A stretch of 64,000 nt of DNA from Parvularculaceae bacterium (GCA_021776475.1 JAJFFV010000006.1:496001-560000), one strand, 5' to 3'; shown: positions 28,259 to 37,352, counted from the first letter of the stretch. Made by a program: numbers and translations. The notes: generated by a model not told the origin, from the letters alone.

Positions 28259-30418
28259 TCACTTCCCTTGACAAACATTTTGTTCGCTTGACCCGACAAA
28301 CGGATTAAACGGACAACTTACGTACCGTAGCCTGATTTCCTCACCGTTCACCGTTACGGTTATGTTGTCAGCGCGAATTGCTGGCGGTGCATTGTTGATC
28401 GTCCCGAGCCTCAAGCCTGCATTGTGCAGACCAAGGAAGGAGATCATGTCATCCTGATCGATCCCGTCACCTGAAACGCCAATGCCGCCAACGAGGTTGC
28501 CGTCACGATAGATCGGTACACTTCCAGGGAATATCTGAATTCCGTTCTGTAGACGGTTTTCTCCGACATCACCTGGATTATCAGCCTCCGGAAGGAAAGT
28601 GCATCGCTGCGCGGTGTCTGTTGTAATCAACTGACTATCATCGCCGGTGATCCGTTTCAAAGGTTGCAGCACATAAGCGACGTGCTCGACGATGTTGTCC
28701 AGCACCAGATCCACTTGCAGTCCGACGGCGAAAGGACTCCACGATGTTATTGGAATTGAGAGCGGTCCGTTTACGGTACCGACTTCGCCATCCGGGAAAT
28801 ACGGACGAGAGAGGTTACCACCCGACCGGTCTGCAAAAGCGACGTCACCAGTCAGAGCGTTTGCATCACCAACAAAATCCCGGACGATCTGAACATAATC
28901 CCGTTCGTTAGGGTCAGGGACGATTTGTCCGAAAACCAGCGACGGATCACCTCTGACAAGATCAGCGAGACCGCTTGTTCCGTGGCCCTGTAAGTCGGGT
29001 GCCGCGAAACGGCCGGAGAAAAAGGCCGCTGTGCGCGCTTTCTGCAACGACACGTCGGTCCCGAAAATCGGCGCGTCTGGACCACGGACAACACCGAGGA
29101 TCACGCCATTTGTATCGACGACCGAAACCGTCACCTGTGCCAGGCTGTTTAAGGGTTGGCGGATCTGCCCCCGCGCTTGTGCCATAATCCCAAAGGCTTC
29201 TTCAAGCAGAACTTGCACTTCGGTCGCCGTCAGCGGTTGGGCGACAGTACCCGCGTCTGTGGCCGCTATTGGCGGGAATCGGTTGTTACCAAAGCCGTCG
29301 GTCAGAATATAAGCGTCGGGGTTTGCAAACTCACCTGCTGTAACAGGTCTGATGCCTGACGCCTCGGAACCATAGGCTGTCCCGGCGCGGATCGCTACGC
29401 TCGTCGGGTCCTCAAAATCGCCAAAGTATCCGTTGACCTGCGTCAGGCTCCCGGAGGTGCCATTGATCGACGCAAATGATGGTGCCGTGATCGGGTCGGT
29501 CATCAGGTCGGCAGGTGCCGCATCGGAAAAACGCAGGAAGGTACCGTCAACCGTGATCCTGTTGGCTCGAATATTTGTTGGCGCGGCAAATCCCGTCGTT
29601 CCTGCCACCGCTACGAGTTCTTCAATATCCGTATCAAAATCAAGTGTGTTCGTATCGAAGCCGTAGTCATCGTCGATGGAGATACCGATGCCACCAACCA
29701 CAACACCGTTCTTATAAAGCGGCATGCCTCCGGGGTCAGCAGAAAGACCAACCGGCGCCCTTTGCGGTCCGATCATGCCGTCCGCGTTCGTATTAATCGT
29801 CCCATCTGGATTTATTGCCCGGCTGATAAGATCAGAACAGGGTAATTGGCTGAATTGGACACCAAAAAGCGGGCCACTTTCGAGGCCGATTGTCGTTGGT
29901 GATGGCGGAAAATGTTCCTGTACAATCTGGCTCGCCGTTCGTGATGTAAAGGCGTTGCCCATCGAGGCAAGGTAGGCGCCCGTTACCGCTTTTGAAATCG
30001 CCGTCATCGATCGCGGTACGATGAATAATCCTTGTACGCCGCGATTATCGGCAACCAGGCCCGATGGTCCAGAGCGAATGACTTCAACGAAATTTTCAAG
30101 ATTATCCAACGTTGCCCGGTCATCTTCGGTGCCGGTCATCGAGAAAACGGCGAGGACATTTCCGACACGATCGACGATCGCAATCACGGCCGGTTGACCG
30201 CGAGCGGAAGCTTCTCCAACCGCCTGAGCGATAATAATTTCAATATCGCCGACAGTCAGGTTTTCAAGGGCAGGAACATCAAACGTTGCTTTAGCGCCTG
30301 GTGGAGGAGGGCCGCCGGTTGGTGGCGGTGCAGGATCGCCGCCGCCGCCGCTACACGAAGCTGCGAGCGCCAGCACAGACCCGCAAAGCAAGGGTTTCAG
30401 GATATTCCTGACCTTCAT
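28259..30418 (-). CDS. Lipoprotein with two GlcG/HbpS heme-binding-type domains
   Basis: ATG at 30418 is preceded by GGAGG with good spacing. The 719-residue product has a lipobox (LALAASC, Cys at residue 22) followed by Gly/Pro-rich linker. Two GlcG/HbpS (DUF336) domains follow: the first opens with LENLTVGDIEIIIAQAVGEA and PAVIAIVDRVGNVLAV, the second with LTATEVQVLLEEAFGIMAQA and VTVSVVDTNGVILGVVRG. Each closes with a GG-hairpin (YKNGVVVGGIGIS; YRDGNLVGGIGVS). Some members of this family bind heme or cobalamin. The protein is likely anchored in the outer or inner membrane facing the periplasm. A duplicated, lipid-anchored form inside a cytochrome operon suggests a heme or electron-transfer accessory role; this is inference. 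Confidence 0.88.
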   Translation of the reverse strand: MKVRNILKPLLCGSVLALAASCSGGGGDPAPPPTGGPPPPGAKATFDVPALENLTVGDIEIIIAQAVGEASARGQPAVIAIVDRVGNVLAVFSMTGTEDDRATLDNLENFVEVIRSGPSGLVADNRGVQGLFIVPRSMTAISKAVTGAYLASMGNAFTSRTASQIVQEHFPPSPTTIGLESGPLFGVQFSQLPCSDLISRAINPDGTINTNADGMIGPQRAPVGLSADPGGMPLYKNGVVVGGIGISIDDDYGFDTNTLDFDTDIEELVAVAGTTGFAAPTNIRANRITVDGTFLRFSDAAPADLMTDPITAPSFASINGTSGSLTQVNGYFGDFEDPTSVAIRAGTAYGSEASGIRPVTAGEFANPDAYILTDGFGNNRFPPIAATDAGTVAQPLTATEVQVLLEEAFGIMAQARGQIRQPLNSLAQVTVSVVDTNGVILGVVRGPDAPIFGTDVSLQKARTAAFFSGRFAAPDLQGHGTSGLADLVRGDPSLVFGQIVPDPNERDYVQIVRDFVGDANALTGDVAFADRSGGNLSRPYFPDGEVGTVNGPLSIPITSWSPFAVGLQVDLVLDNIVEHVAYVLQPLKRITGDDSQLITTDTAQRCTFLPEADNPGDVGENRLQNGIQIFPGSVPIYRDGNLVGGIGVSGDGIDQDDMISFLGLHNAGLRLGTINNAPPAIRADNITVTVNGEEIRLRYVSCPFNPFVGSSEQNVCQGK

Positions 30419-30542
30419 TTCCACCTCCCCCGAAGCCTTTTAAGCTCAGGTCCTCACAATCTCATCTCAAGACTAAAACCATCGTCGTGATCCTGCAACC
30501 AAATGTCGCGGGTGTTGCCTATATTTTATCCGGTCACTTGCA

Positions 30543-31901
30543 TCAAAGTCTGTTAACTTGTGTTGCAATTCGTTTGAATGCGTCGCGCATTCTGTTTTGA
30601 TTATACCTGTTGGGTTCGTTTACGACGTCGTAAGCCGCGTCAATCGACGGGCGCATATTTGTCGCGGCTTCATATGAAATGTGGTTTTCTGCCAATAGCG
30701 CTTCAAGAAAGGTATCCACTGCGATAATAGCCTGCTCAGCCGCTGAGTAGTCTGTGTAGCGGTTGGTTACATTATCATTCACGATCGTTTTCATAATCGA
30801 CAGTGTCTCGCTCTTGCTGAACTCCTCGGCTGCCATGCGCTCTGACAGGTTTTTAGCCATGCCCAGAAGATTGCCTGTAGCGGATTGGTACGACCCGCCT
30901 CCCGCAGAAGACACAGAACGGTGAAAGCGGATACCAGCCTGCCGAAGTTCGTCTTCCATCTCAGGCGCGACAGTTTTCACGGCCGCCTTTAACATGATGA
31001 GATTGGCGTCGTTAAATACCGGGACACCTGGTCCGAGTGCCCGATCAGGATTCGCCCGCCAGGTTGGCCGCCAATCAGGATCGTTGGAAAATGTCAGGTG
31101 GCAGGCGTGGCAATCGAAAAAAACCAACTCTGGGAAAGCCCCTTCACGGCCACGTACCGGATCGGAGAAAAGTTCCAGCTGCCTTTGCAGAGCCATCGCC
31201 TGCCCGATCGCCCAGGTTTTGACGCCGCCGGCGGCGTTCTTACGTGTTCGATAATCCGTATCTTCGTCGTGATGACTTTGTAAATTAGTAAACAGATCGA
31301 GCTCGAAAGAGATCCGTGGGTGACCGGCGCCCATGATTCGGTGGGTGATGAATTGGTTTGGCGCCTCCGAACCAAGGTGACAGCCGAGACAAAGTTTCGC
31401 TCGGGCGACTGGATCTTCGGTTCGATACAAGCCATTGGTGGTATTTTGTTCGTGCGTCTGGCCTGGCGCATAGTGGCTGGTAAGCCAGTTTTCGGAGCCG
31501 CCGTGGCATGCTTCGCAACCGACGCCTTCGGAAATATCAAACCGCTCGCCGCGCTGTTCTTCAGGAATATAATCTGAATGGCAGGCGAGACACTCCTTCG
31601 CCTCGTGCGCCGGTCCGATCCCAAGATTGCGCGCAATAATGCGAGATTTTTGGTTCAGCAAAACCTTGTAAGCGCGAGAGTGCGCGCCGCTTATGTCGCT
31701 TTGATCCTGCCAGGTGATGATTTCATTCTGGCGAACATTGTTGCCAGTCGCGGACTGCCTGCTGTGGCAGGTCGAGCCGTAGCAGGAGATGACGCCTTCA
31801 TGGGTATAACTATCCAGAATGGGTGTCGGATTTTCTTGAGCTGCCGCCTGACCGGCTATGGTCACGAAGCCTATAGCTATCAGTAAAGCACGCAGTTTCA
31901 T
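30543..31901 (-). CDS. Periplasmic pentaheme cytochrome, cytochrome c554-like
   Basis: The first gene of the leftward operon; ATG at 31901 follows AAAGGGGG. The 452-residue product has a signal peptide ending GQAAAQE. Heme sites are CYGSTCH (a CX4CH variant near residue 40), then CLACH, CEACH, CLGCH and CHACH, five in all. The arrangement of the first 280 residues resembles the cytochrome c554 family of tetraheme and multiheme carriers. The C-terminal 170 residues are helical and heme-free. It probably shuttles electrons across the periplasm between the inner-membrane FHA decaheme cytochrome and the outer-membrane complex. The 124-base gap to the next gene has no strong terminator. Confidence 0.88.
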   Translation of the reverse strand: MKLRALLIAIGFVTIAGQAAAQENPTPILDSYTHEGVISCYGSTCHSRQSATGNNVRQNEIITWQDQSDISGAHSRAYKVLLNQKSRIIARNLGIGPAHEAKECLACHSDYIPEEQRGERFDISEGVGCEACHGGSENWLTSHYAPGQTHEQNTTNGLYRTEDPVARAKLCLGCHLGSEAPNQFITHRIMGAGHPRISFELDLFTNLQSHHDEDTDYRTRKNAAGGVKTWAIGQAMALQRQLELFSDPVRGREGAFPELVFFDCHACHLTFSNDPDWRPTWRANPDRALGPGVPVFNDANLIMLKAAVKTVAPEMEDELRQAGIRFHRSVSSAGGGSYQSATGNLLGMAKNLSERMAAEEFSKSETLSIMKTIVNDNVTNRYTDYSAAEQAIIAVDTFLEALLAENHISYEAATNMRPSIDAAYDVVNEPNRYNQNRMRDAFKRIATQVNRL

Positions 31902-32067
31902 GGAAGTCCCCCTTTAAGACCAGCGCTACCATATCGTACTGTGGATTCTTTGTTAACCACCACAAGCAGATTTTTTGCTATTGGAATCCTTGAAGTTTTA
32001 CTGTTGTGGCTATTTAAAATCTCCAAGCTATTGGCTATAGTGATTCTGAAAGAAGGGGAGATATCGA
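31902..32067. promoter_or_regulatory. Divergent promoter region of the cytochrome locus
   Basis: This 166-base interval drives both arms. For the leftward operon, TTAACA (complement of 31951–31956) and TATGGT (complement of 31928–31933) are 17 bases apart. For the rightward operon, TTGAAG (31990–31995) and TTTAAA (32013–32018) are also 17 apart. An inverted pair CCACAAGCAG (31960–31969) and CTGTTGTGG (32001–32009), with one bulge, lies between the two promoters and could be a shared operator. No FNR or sigma-54 site was found. These are consensus matches only. Confidence 0.35.
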
Positions 32068-34518
32068 GTGGGGCAGGTCTATAAGATTGCGGTGGTTGGT
32101 TCTGGGCCAGCGGGGCTTAGCGCTGCCGTGCATGCCGCCAAACTCGGACTGCCTCACGTTCTCCTCGAAAAGACGGACCATCTTTCTGATACCATATATA
32201 AGTACCAGCGAGGAAAATACGTCATGGCGACACCAGATGTACTGGTGCTGCGGTCGGATACTTCTTTCCAAGCGGGTACGCGCGAAGAAATTCTTGGCGT
32301 TTGGGACAACGAATGTGAATTTCACCAAACCAACGTCCAGTTAAACGCAGATGTTCAGAAGATTACCGGCGAAAAAGGTAATTTCACCATTCAAACCGCA
32401 GCTGGCGACACCATACTCGCGGAGCACGTAATTCTGGCGATCGGAACGCAGGGTAACCCCAACACGATGAGATGCCCAGGCGGTGACATGCCGTTCATCC
32501 AGTATCAGCTGGATGATCCAAAAGAATATTTTGACGAAAACATTGTTGTTGTTGGTGGCGGTGATGCCGGTATCGAAAATGCACTTGGTCTCGCTGATGA
32601 TCCGGGTCAGGGCAACAACGTCACATTGCTTCAGCGTAGCGATGGCTTTCCTCGATCAAAGCCCGCCAACGTAGCACTCCTCGAATCAGCCAAGGCACAA
32701 GGCAAACTGGATTTCCTGACGGGCACAACGCCTGTGAAAGTTGAACCGGGCGTGTTGACTGTAGAAACCCCGGACGGTCAGGCAGACTTGCCGGTCGATC
32801 GGATCATTGCGCGACTTGGGAGCGCGCCGCCACGTAAATTCGTCGAATCAATTGGTATTGAGTTTGGCGGCCCCGACCGTGACGCCCTACCGGTCTTGTC
32901 GGAAGTGTTTGAAAGCAGTGTTCCGGGCGTCTTTGTCGTTGGCGCGCTTGCTGGTTATCCTTTGATCAAACACTGTACCAACCAGGGCTACGATGTTGTT
33001 GAGTTTATTAATGGCAATACTGAGCTTAAACCGGCTGACGAACCCATCCTACGAGATATTTTTGACGGCCTCCCTGGTGAGTACGAAGTCTCGGATTGGC
33101 TCGAAATTCTGCGTAACAAGGTTGATATCTTCAAGGATGTTTCAGTGCTGCAGCTTCGCGAATTCATGCTCGAATCGACCATGCATTATAAAAAGAAAGG
33201 TGAGGTTGTATTTGAACGCAACGCGCTTGGAGATTCGTTGTTCGCAGTTGTCGGCGGCACGGTGAATGTTGAGATTAACCCTGCTGATACCAGCATCGTT
33301 GTACCGTTGGGCGATGGCGAGATTTTTGGTGAGATCGGTCTGATTTCAGGGCGCCGTCGTGGCGCAACTATCCGCGCCGGAGCGCCGTCAATCCTGGTCG
33401 AGATGCCTGCGCGCGCGGCGAAAAAACTGATCGCAACGACGCCGGCAGTTAAACGGGCAGTGGACGATATTGCGACCGAGCGTCAGATCAAACAAATCTT
33501 CGGTAATGATATTTCGCCAGAGTGGATCGACCGCCTCAAAGCCACCGCCGAATTGCTGCAGCTAAAAGCCGGCGAAACAATTATTCAGGAAGGTGATGTC
33601 AGTACCGACGTTTTCATTATTCGATCAGGCAGCGTGATCGTCGAAAAGAACATTGGCGGCAAAGAAATCTTTTTGTCTTATGTTGCTGCTGGTGCCTTTA
33701 TTGGTGAAATGGCGCTCTTTGAGGAAGGAAAAAGAACGGCGACTGTCCGTACGACAATTAAATCAGAAGTCATCAAATTGCCTGGCGACATATTCAGCGC
33801 GATGATGGACGAGCGCCCGATGATCCGTAAGCGAATAGAGGAAACGATCGCAGCAAGACGCGAGGTCAATTCGTTTATTGAGTCACAAAAAAGTGGCTTT
33901 GGATCGGTCGTTGACTTGTATAGTTCGGTTGCAAACTTTCTGCTGGAGGAAGGCTTGGGCGAGGCGACGGATGCCCTCCTCATCGACGAAAGCTTGTGCG
34001 TTGGTTGCGACAATTGCGAAGTTGCGTGTGCTGAAACGCATTTGGGCATTTCGCGCCTCGACCGTGAGGCCGGGAAGACATATGCCAATATCCACGTCCC
34101 GACATCATGCCGGCACTGCGAACATCCACACTGCATGGGCGATTGTCCGCCTGATGCAATCCGCCGTGCGCCAGACGGAGAGGTCTTTATCAACGAGACC
34201 TGTATCGGCTGTGGAAACTGTCAGCGAAACTGCCCCTATGGCGTGATCCAGATGGACCGCGTTCCACCGAAAAAGCCTGGCCTTCTTCAGTGGTTGTTGT
34301 TCGGGGCAGGGCCGGGGCCGGGCCAAGCAGACAAGGCGTGGGTCAACAAGGTTGCTACAGAAGCAGAAAAAACGGGTATGAAAGTCGCGGTTAAGTGTGA
34401 CATGTGTAAAGGGATCAAAGGCGGCCCCGCTTGCGTCCGGGCGTGCCCGACAGGTGCTGCCATCCGTGTCTCTCCAGAGCAGTATTTAAATGTCGCTCAG
34501 CGCAAGGGGAGTGTCTAA
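32068..34518 (+). CDS. FAD/NAD(P)-oxidoreductase–double cNMP-binding–four [4Fe-4S] fusion protein
   Basis: Starts at GTG 32068, seven bases after GGGGAG. The 816-residue product has no signal peptide and is probably cytoplasmic. Residues 1–320 are a two-dinucleotide-binding flavoprotein (GSGPAGLSAA and VVVGGGDAGIENA) of the thioredoxin-reductase/YpdA fold, without a CxxC redox pair. Two cyclic-nucleotide-binding domains follow (about 350–450 and 490–590); the second has the classic FIGEMALFEEGKRTATV, the first a looser FGEIGLISGRRRGAT. Residues 640–800 contain four cysteine groups typical of four [4Fe-4S] clusters as in DmsB/HybA/NrfC electron-transfer subunits: CVGCDNCEVAC, CRHCEHPHCMGDC, CIGCGNCQRNC and CDMCKGIKGGPACVRAC. 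It likely passes electrons between NAD(P)H and the membrane protein encoded next. The cNMP domains suggest allosteric control. No catalytic molybdopterin subunit is present. Confidence 0.9.
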   Translation: MGQVYKIAVVGSGPAGLSAAVHAAKLGLPHVLLEKTDHLSDTIYKYQRGKYVMATPDVLVLRSDTSFQAGTREEILGVWDNECEFHQTNVQLNADVQKITGEKGNFTIQTAAGDTILAEHVILAIGTQGNPNTMRCPGGDMPFIQYQLDDPKEYFDENIVVVGGGDAGIENALGLADDPGQGNNVTLLQRSDGFPRSKPANVALLESAKAQGKLDFLTGTTPVKVEPGVLTVETPDGQADLPVDRIIARLGSAPPRKFVESIGIEFGGPDRDALPVLSEVFESSVPGVFVVGALAGYPLIKHCTNQGYDVVEFINGNTELKPADEPILRDIFDGLPGEYEVSDWLEILRNKVDIFKDVSVLQLREFMLESTMHYKKKGEVVFERNALGDSLFAVVGGTVNVEINPADTSIVVPLGDGEIFGEIGLISGRRRGATIRAGAPSILVEMPARAAKKLIATTPAVKRAVDDIATERQIKQIFGNDISPEWIDRLKATAELLQLKAGETIIQEGDVSTDVFIIRSGSVIVEKNIGGKEIFLSYVAAGAFIGEMALFEEGKRTATVRTTIKSEVIKLPGDIFSAMMDERPMIRKRIEETIAARREVNSFIESQKSGFGSVVDLYSSVANFLLEEGLGEATDALLIDESLCVGCDNCEVACAETHLGISRLDREAGKTYANIHVPTSCRHCEHPHCMGDCPPDAIRRAPDGEVFINETCIGCGNCQRNCPYGVIQMDRVPPKKPGLLQWLLFGAGPGPGQADKAWVNKVATEAEKTGMKVAVKCDMCKGIKGGPACVRACPTGAAIRVSPEQYLNVAQRKGSV

Positions 34519-34519
34519 C

Positions 34520-35404
34520 ATGGCTCGGACAAAACCCAATAGAAAAACGCACCGCGACGATGCGCAACATGTGAGTTTCCTCCGCCATCGGAATTTCAGA
34601 TATTTGAAATTGGCGATGCTGATCTCAATAGTTGCGATAATCGCCTATTTCTTTGTTGATCCAACACCGCGACACAATGGTGGAACCTGGTATGGATATA
34701 CTTTGGGAACAATCGGTGCTGGCCTTATCGTTTGGTTGACCTTGCTCGGCATTCGTAAGCGCGCAATTACCCAGGGTGCCTGGAGTTTGAAAGCGTGGAC
34801 ATCCGCTCATGTATACCTTGGACTTTCGCTGCTCGTCATCGCAACGCTGCACACTGGATTTCAGTTTGGTTGGAATGTGCACACGCTTGCTTATACACTG
34901 ATGATGATTGTGATCATTTCCGGGGCGTTTGGCATTTATTTTTACTCAAATGTTCCTCGGATGATGAGTGAGAACAGGGCTGACAACACACAGCAGGAAA
35001 TGATTGCGGAACTCAACGCCATCGATGCCCAGCTTGAGGATGCTGCCAGACCGCTATCCGCTCAGTATGTCTCAGAAGTTCAACGTGCCATCAATGACAC
35101 CAAGATAACCGGCGGGCTATTTACACGGCTGTCTGGCCGTGTGAATAAATGTGCATCGATGCGAGCATTATCTCGACTGCGAGCGGTAACGGAGGGATCG
35201 ACGACATCTGTGGATGAGGCCGGTGAGGACCTCGGATCGGTGATCAGTATTCTCGATCGCAAATCCGTTATGCTCAATCGGGTCAGGAGGCATATCAGGT
35301 ACAAGACCTTGCTCGAGTTATGGCTCTATGTCCACGTGCCATTCACCATTTTTCTGCTGGGTGCGCTAACGGCGCATATTCTCAGCGTATTCTTCTATTG
35401 GTAG
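34520..35404 (+). CDS. Membrane diheme cytochrome b-like subunit
   Basis: ATG at 34520 starts two bases after the preceding stop. The 294-residue product has a basic cytoplasmic start and five predicted membrane segments (about 31–46, 58–77, 96–113, 124–142 and 270–293). Two of these carry His pairs spaced H-x13-H: His97/His111 and His272/His286, the arrangement that holds two stacked b hemes in cytochrome b-type subunits. A soluble acidic loop of 115 residues separates segments four and five. It probably takes electrons from (or gives them to) the iron–sulfur protein and connects to the periplasmic decaheme domain of the next gene product. No named family was recognised; it is distantly like ferric-reductase or cytochrome b561 subunits. 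Confidence 0.82.
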   Translation: MARTKPNRKTHRDDAQHVSFLRHRNFRYLKLAMLISIVAIIAYFFVDPTPRHNGGTWYGYTLGTIGAGLIVWLTLLGIRKRAITQGAWSLKAWTSAHVYLGLSLLVIATLHTGFQFGWNVHTLAYTLMMIVIISGAFGIYFYSNVPRMMSENRADNTQQEMIAELNAIDAQLEDAARPLSAQYVSEVQRAINDTKITGGLFTRLSGRVNKCASMRALSRLRAVTEGSTTSVDEAGEDLGSVISILDRKSVMLNRVRRHIRYKTLLELWLYVHVPFTIFLLGALTAHILSVFFYW

Positions 35405-35411
35405 GCGGCTC

Positions 35412-37319
35412 ATGACTTTTATTATCAGAAAAATCCGTCGTCGGCCTAATGGGCAGGAAGTTGTTCGTGATCAACCGGTACTGAAAAGCGAACTGACTGT
35501 AGGGCGAGCGACGGATTGTGACATCTACTTGCCAGACCTTCGTGTCAGCCTCAATCACGCGCAGATCGAAGCGGCGGGAACCAGCATTCGCGTCGTTGCA
35601 ACGAGCGACCGGCCGGTACAAGTTAAAAACAAACTCGGAAACCGCTTTGTTTTCTCGCACAAGGATCAGGCGGAAGTTGAGATCGGCCCCTACCAACTTA
35701 AGATTTACAAGGAAGAAGGTAGCGACTCAATTGTCGTTGCTACTGAACGGATTGAAGAAAAAACGCCAACGTTGCAGCCCGAAGACGAATCGAAACTCTT
35801 CTCATTGAAAAAAACTCTGCCCGGCAAGCGATCTTCGGCTTGGTTTTTGACAGTGCTGGCTGTCGCGGGATCCATATTCGTTCCTTTGTATTATTTCTAT
35901 ACAGATCGAAAAGCCGACGTCGCCGAGCCGATCCAGACCCGTGCAGACCAGGAACTTATCGGCATCCGGTCTGACCAATGGTGGCTGTCGGGTGAAATGT
36001 CGACTGCTCACACGAGCCTGGCTGACAATTGTAATTCATGCCACTTGAACGCTTTTGAGTCGGTCAAAGACGAAACCTGTTTATCATCAGGATGTCACGA
36101 CAGTCTCAGAAATCATGCGGACACGACCGATTTGAAAACCGCACGAGAGCCCTTGTCTCCTTTCGGTATGATGTTACGCCAGACTGCGGACTTTGTCGGC
36201 AAGGCCGATATGCGTTGCGCATCTTGTCACCTTGAGCACAATGGGCGTGATGGTATCATACTGACAACAGAATCTCTTTGTGGTGATTGCCACAACGAAA
36301 TGGATACGCGGCTGGCAGACACAGATTTGATCAATGTTGGGTACTTTGACAAAGATCACCCGAACTTCCGCGCAACCGTTGTTGTTGAACCTGATAGGCA
36401 AAATCCGCTGACCAGGCGTGTCAGCCTTGATGAAAATCCGACCTCCAATTCAGGCCTCAAATTTCCTCATGATATTCACATGGAGGCCGGCGGGGCGGTT
36501 GAGAATGACCTTGAGGGGCTCGCTGATACATACGGTTTTGGCGAGAAACTGGTTTGCGAAGACTGTCACAAAGCGAACACAGCTGGTGCATTGTTTCTGC
36601 CCATTCAAATGGAAAAACACTGTGGTATGTGTCATTCGCTGGGCTTCGACAAGGATCCCGAGACTGGCTACGTCCGAACCCTTCGACACGGTGAACCGGA
36701 AGATGTTGTCGCAAGTATGCGTGACTTCTATAATTCAACTGCGGCTGTTCTTTTTGAGAGCTCCAATGAAGTCGGTGGCCGCCGCCGGCCTGGAGATGTT
36801 GCCAGGTTGCGCCAGGATCGCCGTTTGGTAGACGCGCTAGTCGGCGCGGATGAGCGCAGCAATGACAAAATCAGAGAGATTTTTAACGAAGGCGGGGCCT
36901 GTTTTGACTGCCACACGATTGTGCAGCCGTCTGATCCAGAGTCAGTCGATTATAATATTTCGCCGGTTTCGGTCGAAGAGACCTTCATGCCAAAGGCTAT
37001 TTTCCACCACGACAGTCACGACAATATGGACTGCGTTGATTGCCATGACGCAGAAACTTCTGGCGAAGCCAGCGATGTCTTGATGCCGGGTATCGATAAT
37101 TGCCTCGACTGTCACCGCGGTGAGACGACGGTCAACTTCATCCCGTCAAATTGCCTCATGTGCCATGAGTATCATGACGAGGACCATGTCCCATTCATGA
37201 CCCCGGCTAAGACCTCCCGGCACGCGGCCTTGTGGCCATCTCGCAAAAATGACACCGCCGACAACAGCGCTATTGCTGCGGCGATGGAGTTGTCAACGAC
37301 GATCGCCGGTGGCAAATAG
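35412..37319 (+). CDS. FHA domain–transmembrane–decaheme cytochrome c fusion
   Basis: The 635-residue product has three parts. Residues 1–105 form a cytoplasmic FHA domain with GRATDCDIYL and SLNHA, the phosphothreonine-binding loops. A membrane segment at about 142–163 follows a basic KRSS, so the rest is periplasmic. The C-terminal part has nine CxxCH sites (CNSCH, CASCH, CGDCH, CEDCH, CGMCH, CFDCH, CVDCH, CLDCH, CLMCH) and one CX4CH (CLSSGCH, residues 223–229), ten in all. FHA domains read phosphorylation on partner proteins. Joined to a multiheme electron carrier through the membrane, this is a rare architecture that could couple protein phosphorylation to electron flow or complex assembly. 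It lies seven bases downstream of the cytochrome b gene and 33 upstream of ccmF. Confidence 0.9.
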   Translation: MTFIIRKIRRRPNGQEVVRDQPVLKSELTVGRATDCDIYLPDLRVSLNHAQIEAAGTSIRVVATSDRPVQVKNKLGNRFVFSHKDQAEVEIGPYQLKIYKEEGSDSIVVATERIEEKTPTLQPEDESKLFSLKKTLPGKRSSAWFLTVLAVAGSIFVPLYYFYTDRKADVAEPIQTRADQELIGIRSDQWWLSGEMSTAHTSLADNCNSCHLNAFESVKDETCLSSGCHDSLRNHADTTDLKTAREPLSPFGMMLRQTADFVGKADMRCASCHLEHNGRDGIILTTESLCGDCHNEMDTRLADTDLINVGYFDKDHPNFRATVVVEPDRQNPLTRRVSLDENPTSNSGLKFPHDIHMEAGGAVENDLEGLADTYGFGEKLVCEDCHKANTAGALFLPIQMEKHCGMCHSLGFDKDPETGYVRTLRHGEPEDVVASMRDFYNSTAAVLFESSNEVGGRRRPGDVARLRQDRRLVDALVGADERSNDKIREIFNEGGACFDCHTIVQPSDPESVDYNISPVSVEETFMPKAIFHHDSHDNMDCVDCHDAETSGEASDVLMPGIDNCLDCHRGETTVNFIPSNCLMCHEYHDEDHVPFMTPAKTSRHAALWPSRKNDTADNSAIAAAMELSTTIAGGK

Positions 37320-37352
37320 AGTTACTGAAAATCCGTTTTTCTATGGAATCGC

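Noticed and set aside
32068-34518. Thioredoxin reductase annotation for the N-terminal half
   Set aside because: The dinucleotide motifs fit, but the CxxC redox pair is missing, so this is a different flavoprotein.
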